From NCBI GenBank assembly GCA_026129545.1, contig JAHCHX010000005.1, positions 113,502 to 177,501 on the forward strand: DNA of 64,000 bases, given 5' to 3'. The notes beneath the pieces are model-generated. The model saw only the letters and a program-made list of their open reading frames with translations, ran no database searches and had not been told where the DNA came from. The position numbers and the translations under genes were made by a program. This DNA is from Saprospiraceae bacterium (lineage in GTDB: Bacteria; Bacteroidota; Bacteroidia; Chitinophagales; Saprospiraceae). This document shows, piece after piece, positions 52,555-62,529 of the stretch (position 1 is the stretch's first letter; each line of letters begins with the position of its first letter).

Positions 52555-55500
52555 TCATTCATCTTCCACCAATACTTCTTCTTGCTGTTCGCGGAACGGA
52601 CGGCCCGAACCCGTGACCTGCAAGCGGTCGTATTTGCGCATACCCGTGCCTGCTGGGATTTTTTTGCCTACAATCACGTTCTCTTTCAAGCCCATGAGGT
52701 AGTCTTTCTTTGCAGCGATGGCGGCCGTGCTAAGCACTTTGGTGGTTTCTTGGAACGACGCGGCAGAAATCCACGACTCGGTGCCAAGTGATGCTTTGGT
52801 GATACCCAGCAGCATCGAGACGGCGGTAGCCGGAATGGCGTCGCGGTATTCCACAAGTTTCTTGTCGTTGCGCTTGAGGAAAGAGTTTTCCTCACGCACT
52901 TGACGGAGTGTCACCAAGGCACCTGCTTTTAGTTTGGTGCTATCCCCTGCGTCAATGACGAATTTTTTATCAAAAATCCAGTCGTTGTAATCAATGAATT
53001 CGTTGCGCTCCACTGGTTCGCCTTCCAAGAAGTGGGTGTCGCCTGGGTCGACGATTTCGAGACGGCGCAACATCTGCCGCACGATGACCTCGATGTGTTT
53101 GTCGTTGATGTTGATGCCCTGCGAACGATACACTTCTTGCACGCCGTTGACGAGGTACGAGGAGGCTGCGAAAGGTCCGGCAATGGCCAGGATGTCTTTC
53201 ACCGAAATGGCTCCTTCCGTGAGCGCGGTGCCAGCCCGCACAAAGTCACCGTCCTGCACGAGGACGTGCTTGGTGAGTGGGATGAGGTATTTCCGCTTTT
53301 GGCCGTCTTTGGCCTCGATGATGGCTTCGCGGTTGCCACGCTTGAGCGCGCCAAAGGTGATGACACCGTCAATTTCTGCCACGACCGCTGGGTTGGATGG
53401 GTTACGGGCTTCGAAGAGCTCGGTCACGCGCGGGAGGCCACCCGTGATGTCCGCGATTTTGCCTAGCTTGCGCGGAATTTTCACGATTTGTTGGCCGGAT
53501 TTTACTGCCTCTTCGTCGTCCACGGAGATGTAGGCTCCCACGGGGAGAGAGTAAGTTTTGAATTCTTCTCCGGTTTTGGCATTGAGAATCGTGACGGAAG
53601 GGATTTTCTTTTTGTTCTTACTTTCAATCACTACCTTTTCTGCGAAGCCAGTTTGGTCGTCGCGCTCCATGCGGAAGGTGACACCTTCCTCGAGGTTGTT
53701 GTAGCGCACGATACCGTTGAATTCGCTCACGATAACGGCGTTGAAGGGGTCCCATTCGCATATTTTGTCACCACGTTGCACTTCTTGGCCATCGCTGACA
53801 TGCAGGATGGAGCCATAGGGGATGTAGTTGTTGGCGAGTACCCGATTGTTTTTCGGGTCCACCATGCGAATTTCGCCTGTACGCGACACGACCACTTTCA
53901 CTGGTTTGCCTTCAGCATCTGCGCCTTCGACGGTGCGGATAGAGTCAAACTCCAACTTACCGTTGCTGCGAGCAGTGATGTTGTTTTCCGTTTGACCAAT
54001 CATGGCCGTACCACCCGTGTGGAAGGTGCGGAGTGTCAGCTGCGTACCCGGTTCGCCGATGGATTGGGCTGCAATGATGCCAGTGGCATCTCCCATTTCG
54101 GCTATACGTCCGGTCGCCAAGTTTTTGCCGTAGCACTTGGCACAGATACCGTGACGGCTTTCGCAGGTCAGCACCGAACGGATTGTCACTGTTTCGATAT
54201 CGGCGTTTTCGATATCGCCCGCGATTTTATCCGTGATGTATTCTCCCGCAGCCACAAGCAATGCCTCCGTTTCCGGATGGTAGATGTCGTAGAGGCTGTA
54301 ACGTCCTTTGATACGGTCTTTCAGATTTTGAATAATCTTGTCGCCTTCTTTGAGGGCGGAAGTATCAATGCCGCGAAGCGTGTTGCAGTCCACCTCGCGT
54401 ATAACTACGTCTTGCGCTACGTCCACCAGACGACGTGTGAGATAACCTGCATCAGCCGTTTTCAATGCAGTGTCGGCCAGACCCTTGCGTGCACCGTGTG
54501 TCGAGATGAAAAACTCTTGCACCGAAAGTCCTTCAAGGAAGTTGGACAGAATTGGGTTTTCGATGATGGCGCCTCCTGTGTCGCCGGACTTACGCGGTTT
54601 GGCCATGAGGCCACGCAATCCGCACAACTGTTTGATTTGTTGCTTGGAGCCACGCGCACCGGAGTCGAGCATCATAAACACTGAGTTGAATCCCTGCTTG
54701 TGGGCACTCAGTTCTTTCATGAGCTGGTCGGTAACGCGGTTGTCAGCGAAAGTCCATTTATCAATGATTTGGTTATAGCGCTCGTTGTAGGTGATGAGAC
54801 CCATGTTGTAGTTGTCCCACACTTCATCTACTTCGGTTTGCGCTGCCTCAAGGGCCTTGCGTTTCAAATCTGGAATAATCAGGTCGCCCAAGTTGAAGGA
54901 TAGACCCGCTTTGAACGCCCAACCGAAGCCTAGTTCTTTGATACTGTCGAGGAATTCGGCGGTGGTTTTGAAGCTGGTGCGTCCCAATATGTCACCGATG
55001 ATGCCTTTCAGGTTGCGTTTCGTGAGCAGCTCGTTGATGAAAGGGACACCTTGCGGCACGGCTTGGTTGAACAGCACGCGACCTACCGTTGTGTTGATGC
55101 GTTTGTGGACGATTTGGCCGTTTTCATCTTGTGGCACTCGGCATTCAATGCCTGCGTGGAGGTCGAGTTGGCCTTCGTTGTAAGCAATCAGGACTTCTTC
55201 GGTGGAATAGAATCGGCGGCCTTCGCCTTTCACCGGGTTGTCTGGGATTGACTTGCGCTCTTTTGTCAAGTAGTACAAGCCCAATACCATGTCCTGCGAT
55301 GGCAGTGTGATGGGCGAGCCGTCCTGAGGGTTGAGCATGTTGTGGCTCGAAAGCATCAGCACTTGTGCTTCTAAAATAGCGGCGTGGCTCAACGGAACGT
55401 GGACGGCCATTTGGTCGCCGTCGAAGTCGGCGTTGAAGGCTGTGCAGACGAGCGGGTGCAATTGGATGGCCTTGCCCTCTATGAGTCGAGGCTGGAAGGC

Positions 55501-56850
55501 TTGGATAGACAAGCGGTGCAGTGTCGGGGCTCGGTTGAGCATGACCGGGTGCCCGCGCAGGATGTTTTCGAGAATCTCCCAAATAACTTGGTCTTTGCGG
55601 TCAACGAGTTTTTTCGCGGATTTCACCGTTTTCACGATACCGCGCTCGATGAGTTTTCTGATAATGAATGGCTTGAACAGCTCGGCTGCCATTGCCTTCG
55701 GAATGCCGCACTCGTGGAGTTTGAGTGTCGGCCCCACCACGATGACCGAACGGCCGGAGTAGTCCACGCGCTTGCCGAGAAGGTTCTGACGGAAACGCCC
55801 TTGCTTGCCTTTCAAGATGTCGGACAGCGATTTGAGTGCGCGGCCACCTTCGGCTTTTACTGCGTTGGACTTGCGCGAGTTGTCGAAGAGTGAGTCGACA
55901 GCTTCTTGCAGCATCCGCTTTTCGTTGCGCAGAATGACTTCCGGCGCTTTGATTTCCAACAGGCGCTTCAGGCGGTTGTTGCGGATGATGACACGACGGT
56001 AGAGGTCGTTGAGGTCAGAGGAGGCAAAACGGCCACCATCCAACGGAACGAGTGGGCGCAATTCGGGGGGCACCACAGGCAGGTATTGAATAATTGCCCA
56101 TTCGGGGCGCTGGCCCGAATCTTCCAGACCCGAACGGAAAGCTTCCACTACGCGCAGGCGTTTGTTGGCATCCGTTTTTTTAGCTTGGCTGGTTTCGGTG
56201 TGCGCGTCGTGGCGCAACTGAGCCGAAAGGTCGTCCAGATTGAGGGTGCTCAACAGCGACAGGATGGCCTCTGCCCCCATTTTTGCGACAAATTTGTCGG
56301 GATGGGAGTCGTCGTGCAGCTGGTTGTCTTTGGGCAGTGCGTCGAGGATTTCGAGGTATTCTTCCTCGGTCAGCAAATCCATGCGGCTGATGCCTTCATC
56401 TGCTTTCACGCCGGGTTGTATCACCACATAGCGCTCGTAGTAGATGATGGACTCGAGTTTTTTCGACGACAGGCCGAGAAGATAGCCGATTTTGTTCGGC
56501 AAGCTCTTGAAGAACCATATATGTACGACGGGCACGACGAGGCGAATGTGCCCCATGCGTTCGCGTCGGACTTTTTTCTCGGTGACCTCCACGCCACAGC
56601 GGTCGCAGACGATACCCTTGTAACGGATGCGCTTGTATTTGCCACAGTAACATTCGTAGTCTTTGACCGGGCCAAATATGCGCTCGCAGAACAGGCCGTC
56701 GCGTTCGGGCTTGTAGGAGCGATAGTTGATGGTTTCCGGCTTGAGCACCTCTCCATAGCTGCGCTCAAGGATTTCATCCGGGCTGGCCAGCGAAATGGTT
56801 ATGCTGTCGAAACCCTGGTCTGTTTTGTTGCTTTTCTTTTTGAAAGGCAT
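52555..56850 (-). CDS. rpoC: RNA polymerase beta' subunit
   Basis: 1431 residues, normal for Bacteroidota. The N-terminal zinc finger is YECYCGKYKRIRYKGIVCDR with four Cys, the active-site Mg loop is FNADFDGDQMAVH, and LMAKPRKSGDTGGAIIENPI lies near the trigger/bridge-helix region. The C-terminal part carries the large internal SBHM-type insertion and ends in EEVLVEDE. It forms the catalytic cleft with beta. Unusually, it does not follow rpoB directly: a methyltransferase gene is inserted between them, 105 bp upstream of this start. Confidence 0.97.
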   Translation of the reverse strand: MPFKKKSNKTDQGFDSITISLASPDEILERSYGEVLKPETINYRSYKPERDGLFCERIFGPVKDYECYCGKYKRIRYKGIVCDRCGVEVTEKKVRRERMGHIRLVVPVVHIWFFKSLPNKIGYLLGLSSKKLESIIYYERYVVIQPGVKADEGISRMDLLTEEEYLEILDALPKDNQLHDDSHPDKFVAKMGAEAILSLLSTLNLDDLSAQLRHDAHTETSQAKKTDANKRLRVVEAFRSGLEDSGQRPEWAIIQYLPVVPPELRPLVPLDGGRFASSDLNDLYRRVIIRNNRLKRLLEIKAPEVILRNEKRMLQEAVDSLFDNSRKSNAVKAEGGRALKSLSDILKGKQGRFRQNLLGKRVDYSGRSVIVVGPTLKLHECGIPKAMAAELFKPFIIRKLIERGIVKTVKSAKKLVDRKDQVIWEILENILRGHPVMLNRAPTLHRLSIQAFQPRLIEGKAIQLHPLVCTAFNADFDGDQMAVHVPLSHAAILEAQVLMLSSHNMLNPQDGSPITLPSQDMVLGLYYLTKERKSIPDNPVKGEGRRFYSTEEVLIAYNEGQLDLHAGIECRVPQDENGQIVHKRINTTVGRVLFNQAVPQGVPFINELLTKRNLKGIIGDILGRTSFKTTAEFLDSIKELGFGWAFKAGLSFNLGDLIIPDLKRKALEAAQTEVDEVWDNYNMGLITYNERYNQIIDKWTFADNRVTDQLMKELSAHKQGFNSVFMMLDSGARGSKQQIKQLCGLRGLMAKPRKSGDTGGAIIENPILSNFLEGLSVQEFFISTHGARKGLADTALKTADAGYLTRRLVDVAQDVVIREVDCNTLRGIDTSALKEGDKIIQNLKDRIKGRYSLYDIYHPETEALLVAAGEYITDKIAGDIENADIETVTIRSVLTCESRHGICAKCYGKNLATGRIAEMGDATGIIAAQSIGEPGTQLTLRTFHTGGTAMIGQTENNITARSNGKLEFDSIRTVEGADAEGKPVKVVVSRTGEIRMVDPKNNRVLANNYIPYGSILHVSDGQEVQRGDKICEWDPFNAVIVSEFNGIVRYNNLEEGVTFRMERDDQTGFAEKVVIESKNKKKIPSVTILNAKTGEEFKTYSLPVGAYISVDDEEAVKSGQQIVKIPRKLGKIADITGGLPRVTELFEARNPSNPAVVAEIDGVITFGALKRGNREAIIEAKDGQKRKYLIPLTKHVLVQDGDFVRAGTALTEGAISVKDILAIAGPFAASSYLVNGVQEVYRSQGININDKHIEVIVRQMLRRLEIVDPGDTHFLEGEPVERNEFIDYNDWIFDKKFVIDAGDSTKLKAGALVTLRQVREENSFLKRNDKKLVEYRDAIPATAVSMLLGITKASLGTESWISAASFQETTKVLSTAAIAAKKDYLMGLKENVIVGKKIPAGTGMRKYDRLQVTGSGRPFREQQEEVLVEDE

Positions 56851-56955
56851 ATTGCTGTTGAGAATTTGAAAGTCCGAGATTCAGTATTTGTGTTTCAAGG
56901 GGCATCGGCGCATATCTCAAGCGCGACGACAAAAAGATTTTCACCTAAAATGTGC

Positions 56956-57726
56956 TCACGTTTTGCCTTGTGGGCGCTTAAGCACCCAAATCAGTCCATC
57001 TTCTATCAGCAGCTTCAAGCCTGCGCTTTCGAGCAGAACCCGACATTCAGCCACCTCTTCGTCGGAGAGTAATTCTGGGTGCGGGTGTATTTCCAAAATA
57101 ACGGTGTGAAGCTGCTCAAGCCACTGACGGTTCTCCCGCAAAAACACCAATTCGCCACCTTCGATATCCATGATGAGCGTGTCGAACTTCAGGTTGTATG
57201 CCTGCTCCAATTCTCTCACCGTCTTTCCTCTGACGCTTATCTTTTCGGACCATTTTCGGCGCATGCTGCTCTCGCCGATGGTTGGGCCGATGTAGAAGTC
57301 ATTGGAAGCGTTGCTTGACATCATGCAATTTTCGATAGAGAACGAGCTGTTGTTGTGGGCCTTGTTCCGCTCTATGTAGGGTATCATTTTCGGATTGGCT
57401 TCCACCACTATATGCCGTTCGGGATGTTTGAGGAGTTGATTGGCCACGCAAGCCACCACCCCAAGACATCCTCCCAATTCCAACACGCTTGCCTCCGGGT
57501 CTAAGTATTCCTCCAAATAAATGCGCTCGCGTTTTTCGTAAGAACCTATTTGAAATTGTCCTCGTAGGCGTATATCCGTCACATCATAGGGAACCAGCAA
57601 TTCCACACCGTTCAACTTTACTTTTTCTTTTTGCAGCATGGTGAAATACATCCCTGCCAGCCAAGTCTTTGTATGAAACTTGAGCAGGTTGAAGTCTTTG
57701 CTCAAATGTTGAATCGTGACACCCAT
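56956..57726 (-). CDS. FkbM-family methyltransferase inserted between rpoB and rpoC
   Basis: 256 residues. It has a Rossmann SAM-binding region with motif I SVLELGGCLGVVACVAN (80-96), motif II VVEANPKMI (107-115), and the FkbM segment IMDIEGGELVFLRENRQWLE (185-204) plus ILEIHPHPELL. FkbM proteins methylate hydroxyl groups on sugars, polyketides or other small molecules. It is on the same strand as rpoB and rpoC, 87 bp after rpoB and 105 bp before rpoC, so it is probably transcribed with them. No glycan biosynthesis genes are near. The product is probably cytoplasmic; the substrate is unknown. Confidence 0.85.
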   Translation of the reverse strand: MGVTIQHLSKDFNLLKFHTKTWLAGMYFTMLQKEKVKLNGVELLVPYDVTDIRLRGQFQIGSYEKRERIYLEEYLDPEASVLELGGCLGVVACVANQLLKHPERHIVVEANPKMIPYIERNKAHNNSSFSIENCMMSSNASNDFYIGPTIGESSMRRKWSEKISVRGKTVRELEQAYNLKFDTLIMDIEGGELVFLRENRQWLEQLHTVILEIHPHPELLSDEEVAECRVLLESAGLKLLIEDGLIWVLKRPQGKT

Positions 57727-57813
57727 TGCTTAAAAAAGAATGAAGTTGCGATGCGGAATTGCTGTGTATCCGGGGGCATCGTTTCTTGTCGAAACGAAAG
57801 CCCTGCGTCATGG

Positions 57814-60800
57814 TTATTCAAATTTCACGTCCAACGCCAAGCCGCGCAATTCGTGCACGAGGACGTTGAACGATTCGGGTATGTTGGCATCGGGCAAGTT
57901 ATCGCCCTTGACGATGGCCTCATAAGCTTTGGCACGCCCCTGAATGTCGTCTGACTTGTAGGTCAGCAGCTCTTGCAGGATGTTGGATGCGCCGTAAGCT
58001 TCGAGTGCCCACACTTCCATCTCACCAAAACGCTGGCCACCAAACTGTGCCTTACCGCCAAGTGGCTGCTGAGTGATGAGCGAGTATGGGCCGATGGAGC
58101 GGGCGTGCATCTTGTCGTCCACCATGTGGCTGAGTTTGAGCATATAGATGATGCCCACCGTTGCTTTTTGGTGGAAGCGGTCGCCCGTTTCGCCGTCGTG
58201 GAGATACGTCTGGCCCAGCTCGGGCAGGCTTGCCTTTTCAATCCATTCTTCTACCTCGTCGGTCTTGGCTCCATCGAAAATCGGGGTGGCGAATTTGACA
58301 CCTAATTTCTCTCCGGCCCATCCCAACACGGTCTCAAAGATTTGTCCCAAGTTCATACGCGAAGGCACACCGAGCGGGTTGAGCACCACGTCAACGGGGG
58401 TGCCATCCTCAAGGAACGGCATATCTTCCATGCGCACGATGCGGCTCACGATGCCCTTGTTACCGTGGCGACCTGCGAGTTTGTCGCCTACTTTCAACTT
58501 GCGCTTTTTGGCAAGATAGACTTTCGCCAGTTTCAACACGCCAGCGGGAAGTTCGTCGCCAATGCTGATGTTGAATTTTTCGCGCTTGTAGCGGCCTACT
58601 TCTTCATTGACCTTGATGCTGTAATTGTGCAGCAGGCGGGCAATCAAGTGGTTGGTGTGCTTTTCGCTCGTCCAGTTGGTGTAGTCCACCTCCGCGTAGT
58701 TGATTTGCTCGCGCAATGCCTGCACGGTGAGTTTGCTGCCTTTGGGCAACATTTCTTCACCATAGATGCTGCGAATACCGTTGGTGGTCTTGTCTTTCAC
58801 CAGCACCTGAAGTTTGTCTATCAGGGTGGTTTTCAACTTGTTGAGTGCCACTGCGTGTTCGTCGTCGAGCTTGTCGAGCAGCGCCTTTTCAGACTCTTTG
58901 ATTTGCTTGTCTTTTTTGGCACGTGCAAACAACTGCTTGTCAATCACCACCCCATTGATGCTCGGCGGCACTTTCAAAGAGGCATCTTTCACGTCGCCGG
59001 CCTTGTCGCCGAAAATAGCGCGAAGCAGCTTTTCTTCGGGTGTCGGGTCGGTTTCGCCTTTGGGCGTGATTTTGCCTATGAGAATATCGCCCTCTTTGGC
59101 CCAAGCGCCGATGCGGATGATGCCATTTTCGTCCAAATCCTTCGTGGCTTCCTCGCTTACGTTCGGAATGTCGGCGGTCAGCTCTTCCTCGCCCAGCTTG
59201 GTATCGCGCACATCCAGCTCAAAGTGTTCGATGTGGATGGAGGTGAACACATCTTCCTGCACTACTCGTTCGGACAGCACGATGGCATCCTCAAAGTTGT
59301 AGCCTTTCCACGGCATGAACGCCACTTTGAGGTTTTGCCCCAACGCGAGTTCGCCGTTCTCCGTGGCGTAGCCTTCGCAGAGAATGTCGCCCGCTTCCAC
59401 ACGCTGACCGCGCCGCACAATGGGCTTCAAGTTGATGCAAGTGCCTTGGTTGGTACGCATGAACTTGGTCAGTTTGTAGGTCTTGCGTGCATCCTCGAAC
59501 GAAACCAATTGGTCTTCCTCGGTGCGGTCGTAGTTGATGATGATTTCGTTGGCATCCACATACTCCACTACCCCGCTGCCCTCGGCATTGATGAGCATGC
59601 GCGAGTCGCGGGCGACTTTGGCTTCCAATCCCGTGCCCACGATAGGCGAGTGGGGCCGAATGAGGGGCACCGCTTGGCGTTGCATGTTGGAGCCCATGAG
59701 TGCACGGTTGGCATCGTCGTTTTCCAAAAACGGAATCAGTGAGGCCGACACGCCCACGATTTGGTTGGGCGCCACGTCAATATATTCCACTTCATCGGGT
59801 GTCAGAATCGGGAAGTCGCCGTGTTCGCGTGCTTTCACGCGGTCGTTGAGGAATGCTCCATTCTCGCCGACTGGGGTGTTGGCCTGCGCGATTTTCATGA
59901 AGTCCTCGGCTTCGGCAGAGAGGTACTGCACATCACCTTCAAGCACCACTTTGCCATCCCTTACATGACGATAGGGCGTTTCCAAAAAGCCCATCTTGTT
60001 GATTTTGGCATGGGTGCAAAGGGTGGAAATGAGACCAATGTTGGGTCCCTCCGGTGTCTCGATGGTGCAAAGACGGCCGTAGTGCGAATAGTGCACGTCG
60101 CGCACCTCAAAACCAGCGCGTTCGCGGGAAAGACCGCCCGGGCCGAGTGCCGAGATACGACGCTTGTGCGTGATTTCGGAGAGCGGGTTGGTCTGGTCGA
60201 GGAATTGCGACAACTGGCTGGTGCCAAAAAATGAGTTGATGACCGACGACAAGGTACGCGCATTGATAAGGTCAATGGGCGTGAACACCTCGTTGTCGCG
60301 CACGTTCATGCGTTCGCGGATAGTGCGTGCCATACGAGCAAGGCCAACGCCGAATTGCGCGTAGAGCTGCTCTCCCACCGTGCGAACTCGCCGGTTGGAA
60401 AGGTGGTCGATGTCGTCAATCTCAGCCTTGTTGTTTATCAAAGAGACAATGTAGCGCACGATGGCGATAATGTCTTCTTTGGTCAAGACCAAGTTGTTGG
60501 GGTCAATGTTCGTTTGGAGTTTGCGATTGATTTTGAAACGGCCTACCTCACCGAGGTTGTAGCGTTTATCAGAGAAAAACAGCTTGTCAATGATGCCACG
60601 TGCTGTTTCATCATCTGGGGGGTCGCTGCCGCGGAGTTGGCGGTAGATGTAGGTGACGGCCTCGATTTCGCTTGAGGTTGGGTCTTTTTGCAGCGTATTG
60701 TAAATAATGGAGAAGTCCTCCTCGATGTCGGTGCGCTGAAGGATGATGGTCGTCGTGCCAGCCTCGAGTATTTGCTCGATATTTTCTTCATCGAGCACCG

Positions 60801-61653
60801 TGTCACGCTCAAGGATAATCTCGTTGCGCTCAATCGTGACTACCTCGCCGGTGTCTTCATCCACAAAATCTTCAGCCCACGATTTCAGCACGCGAGCAGC
60901 AAGCTTGCGTCCGATGGCGGCCTCCAGATTTTCGCGGGTGCAAGCCACTTCATCGGCTAGGTTGAACAGGTCGAGAATGGCCTTGTCGGTATCGAACCCG
61001 ATGGCGCGAAGCAGGGTGGTGACAGGAAACTTTTTCTTGCGGTCAATGTAGGCATACATGACCAGATTGATGTCAGTGGCAAATTCCATCCACGCGCCTT
61101 TGAACGGTATGACGCGGGCGGAATAAATTTTGGTGCCATTGGGGTGATAGCTTTGCCCAAAAAACACGCCTGGCGAGCGATGCAATTGTGAGACGATGAC
61201 ACGCTCGGCTCCATTGATGACAAATGTGCCTTTCGGTGTCATGTAGGGAATGTTTCCGAGGAATACATCCTGCACGATGGTCTGGAAATCAATGTGTTCC
61301 GGGTCGTTGCAGGAAAGTTTCAATTTCGCTTTCAACGGCACGGAATACGTCAGCCCCCGCTGCATACACTCGTCAATGGTGTATCGAGGGGGGTCAATGA
61401 AATAGTCGAGAAATTCCAGATTGAAAATGTTCCGCGCATCGGTGATGGGGAAGTTTTCTTGAAACACGCGATAGAGGCCCTCGTTGATGCGGTTCTCGGG
61501 CGTGGTTTCCAACTGGAAATATTCCTGAAATGACTTGAGCTGAATTTCGAGGAGGTCAGGGTAGTGACCAGCGAGGCGAATTTTGCCAAAATTGACGCGC
61601 TCTTGAACGCCTGTTTTGTGATTTGCCCCGTTTGAGATGCCGTTATTGGTCAT
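57814..61653 (-). CDS. rpoB: RNA polymerase beta subunit
   Basis: 1279 residues. The rifampicin region reads FFGTSQLSQFLDQTNPLSEI then THKRRISALGPGGLSRERAG, with wild-type Asp, His and Ser at the main resistance positions, so it predicts sensitivity. Other segments: RSPGVFFGQSYHPNGTK, GYNFEDAIVLSERVVQEDVF, KLAGRHGNKGIVSRIV and LGGKAQFGGQRFGEMEVWAL near the C-terminus. It catalyses RNA synthesis with beta'. It is separated from rplL by a 322-bp spacer that contains a hairpin. Confidence 0.97.
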   Translation of the reverse strand: MTNNGISNGANHKTGVQERVNFGKIRLAGHYPDLLEIQLKSFQEYFQLETTPENRINEGLYRVFQENFPITDARNIFNLEFLDYFIDPPRYTIDECMQRGLTYSVPLKAKLKLSCNDPEHIDFQTIVQDVFLGNIPYMTPKGTFVINGAERVIVSQLHRSPGVFFGQSYHPNGTKIYSARVIPFKGAWMEFATDINLVMYAYIDRKKKFPVTTLLRAIGFDTDKAILDLFNLADEVACTRENLEAAIGRKLAARVLKSWAEDFVDEDTGEVVTIERNEIILERDTVLDEENIEQILEAGTTTIILQRTDIEEDFSIIYNTLQKDPTSSEIEAVTYIYRQLRGSDPPDDETARGIIDKLFFSDKRYNLGEVGRFKINRKLQTNIDPNNLVLTKEDIIAIVRYIVSLINNKAEIDDIDHLSNRRVRTVGEQLYAQFGVGLARMARTIRERMNVRDNEVFTPIDLINARTLSSVINSFFGTSQLSQFLDQTNPLSEITHKRRISALGPGGLSRERAGFEVRDVHYSHYGRLCTIETPEGPNIGLISTLCTHAKINKMGFLETPYRHVRDGKVVLEGDVQYLSAEAEDFMKIAQANTPVGENGAFLNDRVKAREHGDFPILTPDEVEYIDVAPNQIVGVSASLIPFLENDDANRALMGSNMQRQAVPLIRPHSPIVGTGLEAKVARDSRMLINAEGSGVVEYVDANEIIINYDRTEEDQLVSFEDARKTYKLTKFMRTNQGTCINLKPIVRRGQRVEAGDILCEGYATENGELALGQNLKVAFMPWKGYNFEDAIVLSERVVQEDVFTSIHIEHFELDVRDTKLGEEELTADIPNVSEEATKDLDENGIIRIGAWAKEGDILIGKITPKGETDPTPEEKLLRAIFGDKAGDVKDASLKVPPSINGVVIDKQLFARAKKDKQIKESEKALLDKLDDEHAVALNKLKTTLIDKLQVLVKDKTTNGIRSIYGEEMLPKGSKLTVQALREQINYAEVDYTNWTSEKHTNHLIARLLHNYSIKVNEEVGRYKREKFNISIGDELPAGVLKLAKVYLAKKRKLKVGDKLAGRHGNKGIVSRIVRMEDMPFLEDGTPVDVVLNPLGVPSRMNLGQIFETVLGWAGEKLGVKFATPIFDGAKTDEVEEWIEKASLPELGQTYLHDGETGDRFHQKATVGIIYMLKLSHMVDDKMHARSIGPYSLITQQPLGGKAQFGGQRFGEMEVWALEAYGASNILQELLTYKSDDIQGRAKAYEAIVKGDNLPDANIPESFNVLVHELRGLALDVKFE

Positions 61654-61820
61654 TTTTGCAAAATATGCTTGAAATGCTGATTGGCAGGGTGATAAAGGTT
61701 GAAGGGATTGAAAGGGTCGTATAAGGATGAAGGGGATAATTCCCCCAACTTACCATCGGTGCAAGCGTGAATAAACGATTTTAAGGAACAAAAGTTCAGC
61801 GCCTGTTTACAGACAACGAT

Positions 61821-61862
61821 AGGCTTAACACGCTGCTCGCTGTGCGAGAACGTGTTAAGCCT
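61821..61862 (-). promoter_or_regulatory. Hairpin in the rplL-rpoB spacer
   Basis: AGGCTTAACACG/CGTGTTAAGCCT, a perfect 12-bp stem (61821-61832 and 61851-61862), encloses a second 5-6 bp stem GCTCGC/GCGAG. No U-tract lies on the minus-strand (downstream) side; the flank TTGTTGTTTTT is on the + side. It lies where many bacteria carry a partial attenuator or RNase III site, so it may set the ratio of ribosomal proteins to RNA polymerase subunits. The rest of the 61654-61975 spacer shows nothing else. Confidence 0.5.
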
Positions 61863-61975
61863 TGTTGTTTTTATCTGAAAAAAGGATGAATCCCTGTCAT
61901 TGTCGAGAAAAGTAAGAAAGTGAGTGTCAGTGAGATGGAACCGAAGGCTCGGAACCAGACCGAAACGTACTTCTC

Positions 61976-62359
61976 TTACTTCACCTCGACCACAGCGCCA
62001 GCGCCTTCGAGCGTGGCTTTGATGGAGTCAGCTTCAGCTTTGTTCACGCCGCTTTTGAGCGGGCTTGGAGCGCCGTCCACAAGGTCTTTCGCCTCTTTCA
62101 GGCCAAGGCCCAGCAGGTTTTTCACTTCCTTCACGATGTTGAGCTTGTTAGCGCCCGCATCTTTCAAGATGACGTCAAACTCGGTTTGTTCAGCCGGAGC
62201 AGCTTCGCCACCGCCACCGCCGGCGGCGGGTGCAGCCACAGCTACTGCCGAAGCAGCAGGCTCGATTCCGTAGTCATCTTTCAAGATATTGGCCAGTTCG
62301 TTGGCTTCTTTAATCGTGAGGCTCACGAGCGATTCAGCCAGAGCTTTCAAATCTGCCAT
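61976..62359 (-). CDS. rplL: 50S ribosomal protein L7/L12
   Basis: 127 residues from ATG 62359. The N-terminal dimerisation helix is MADLKALAESLVSLTIKEAN, a flexible Ala/Gly hinge (VAAPAAGGGGGEAAPAEQ) follows, and the C-terminal domain has EFDVILKDAGANKLNIVKEV and LGLKEAKDLVDGAPSPLK. L7/L12 dimers form the stalk that recruits translation GTPases such as EF-G. An apparent upstream extension to 62509 is non-coding. It lies 170 bp after rplJ in the rplA-rplJ-rplL-rpoB order. Confidence 0.97.
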   Translation of the reverse strand: MADLKALAESLVSLTIKEANELANILKDDYGIEPAASAVAVAAPAAGGGGGEAAPAEQTEFDVILKDAGANKLNIVKEVKNLLGLGLKEAKDLVDGAPSPLKSGVNKAEADSIKATLEGAGAVVEVK

Positions 62360-62529
62360 TGTCGTAGAATTTTTAAAGTTGTTTGCAAAATGAGTGAAAA
62401 CGAAGGTTTCAAGGTTTCTGGATACGGGTTTCTGATGGGTGTATAGTGCGAACTTGGAAGCCTTTTTCAACGATGAATGATGATTTTTGTCGCGTTCGAC
62501 ACTAACCATTCATAGTTCCTGATTCATCA

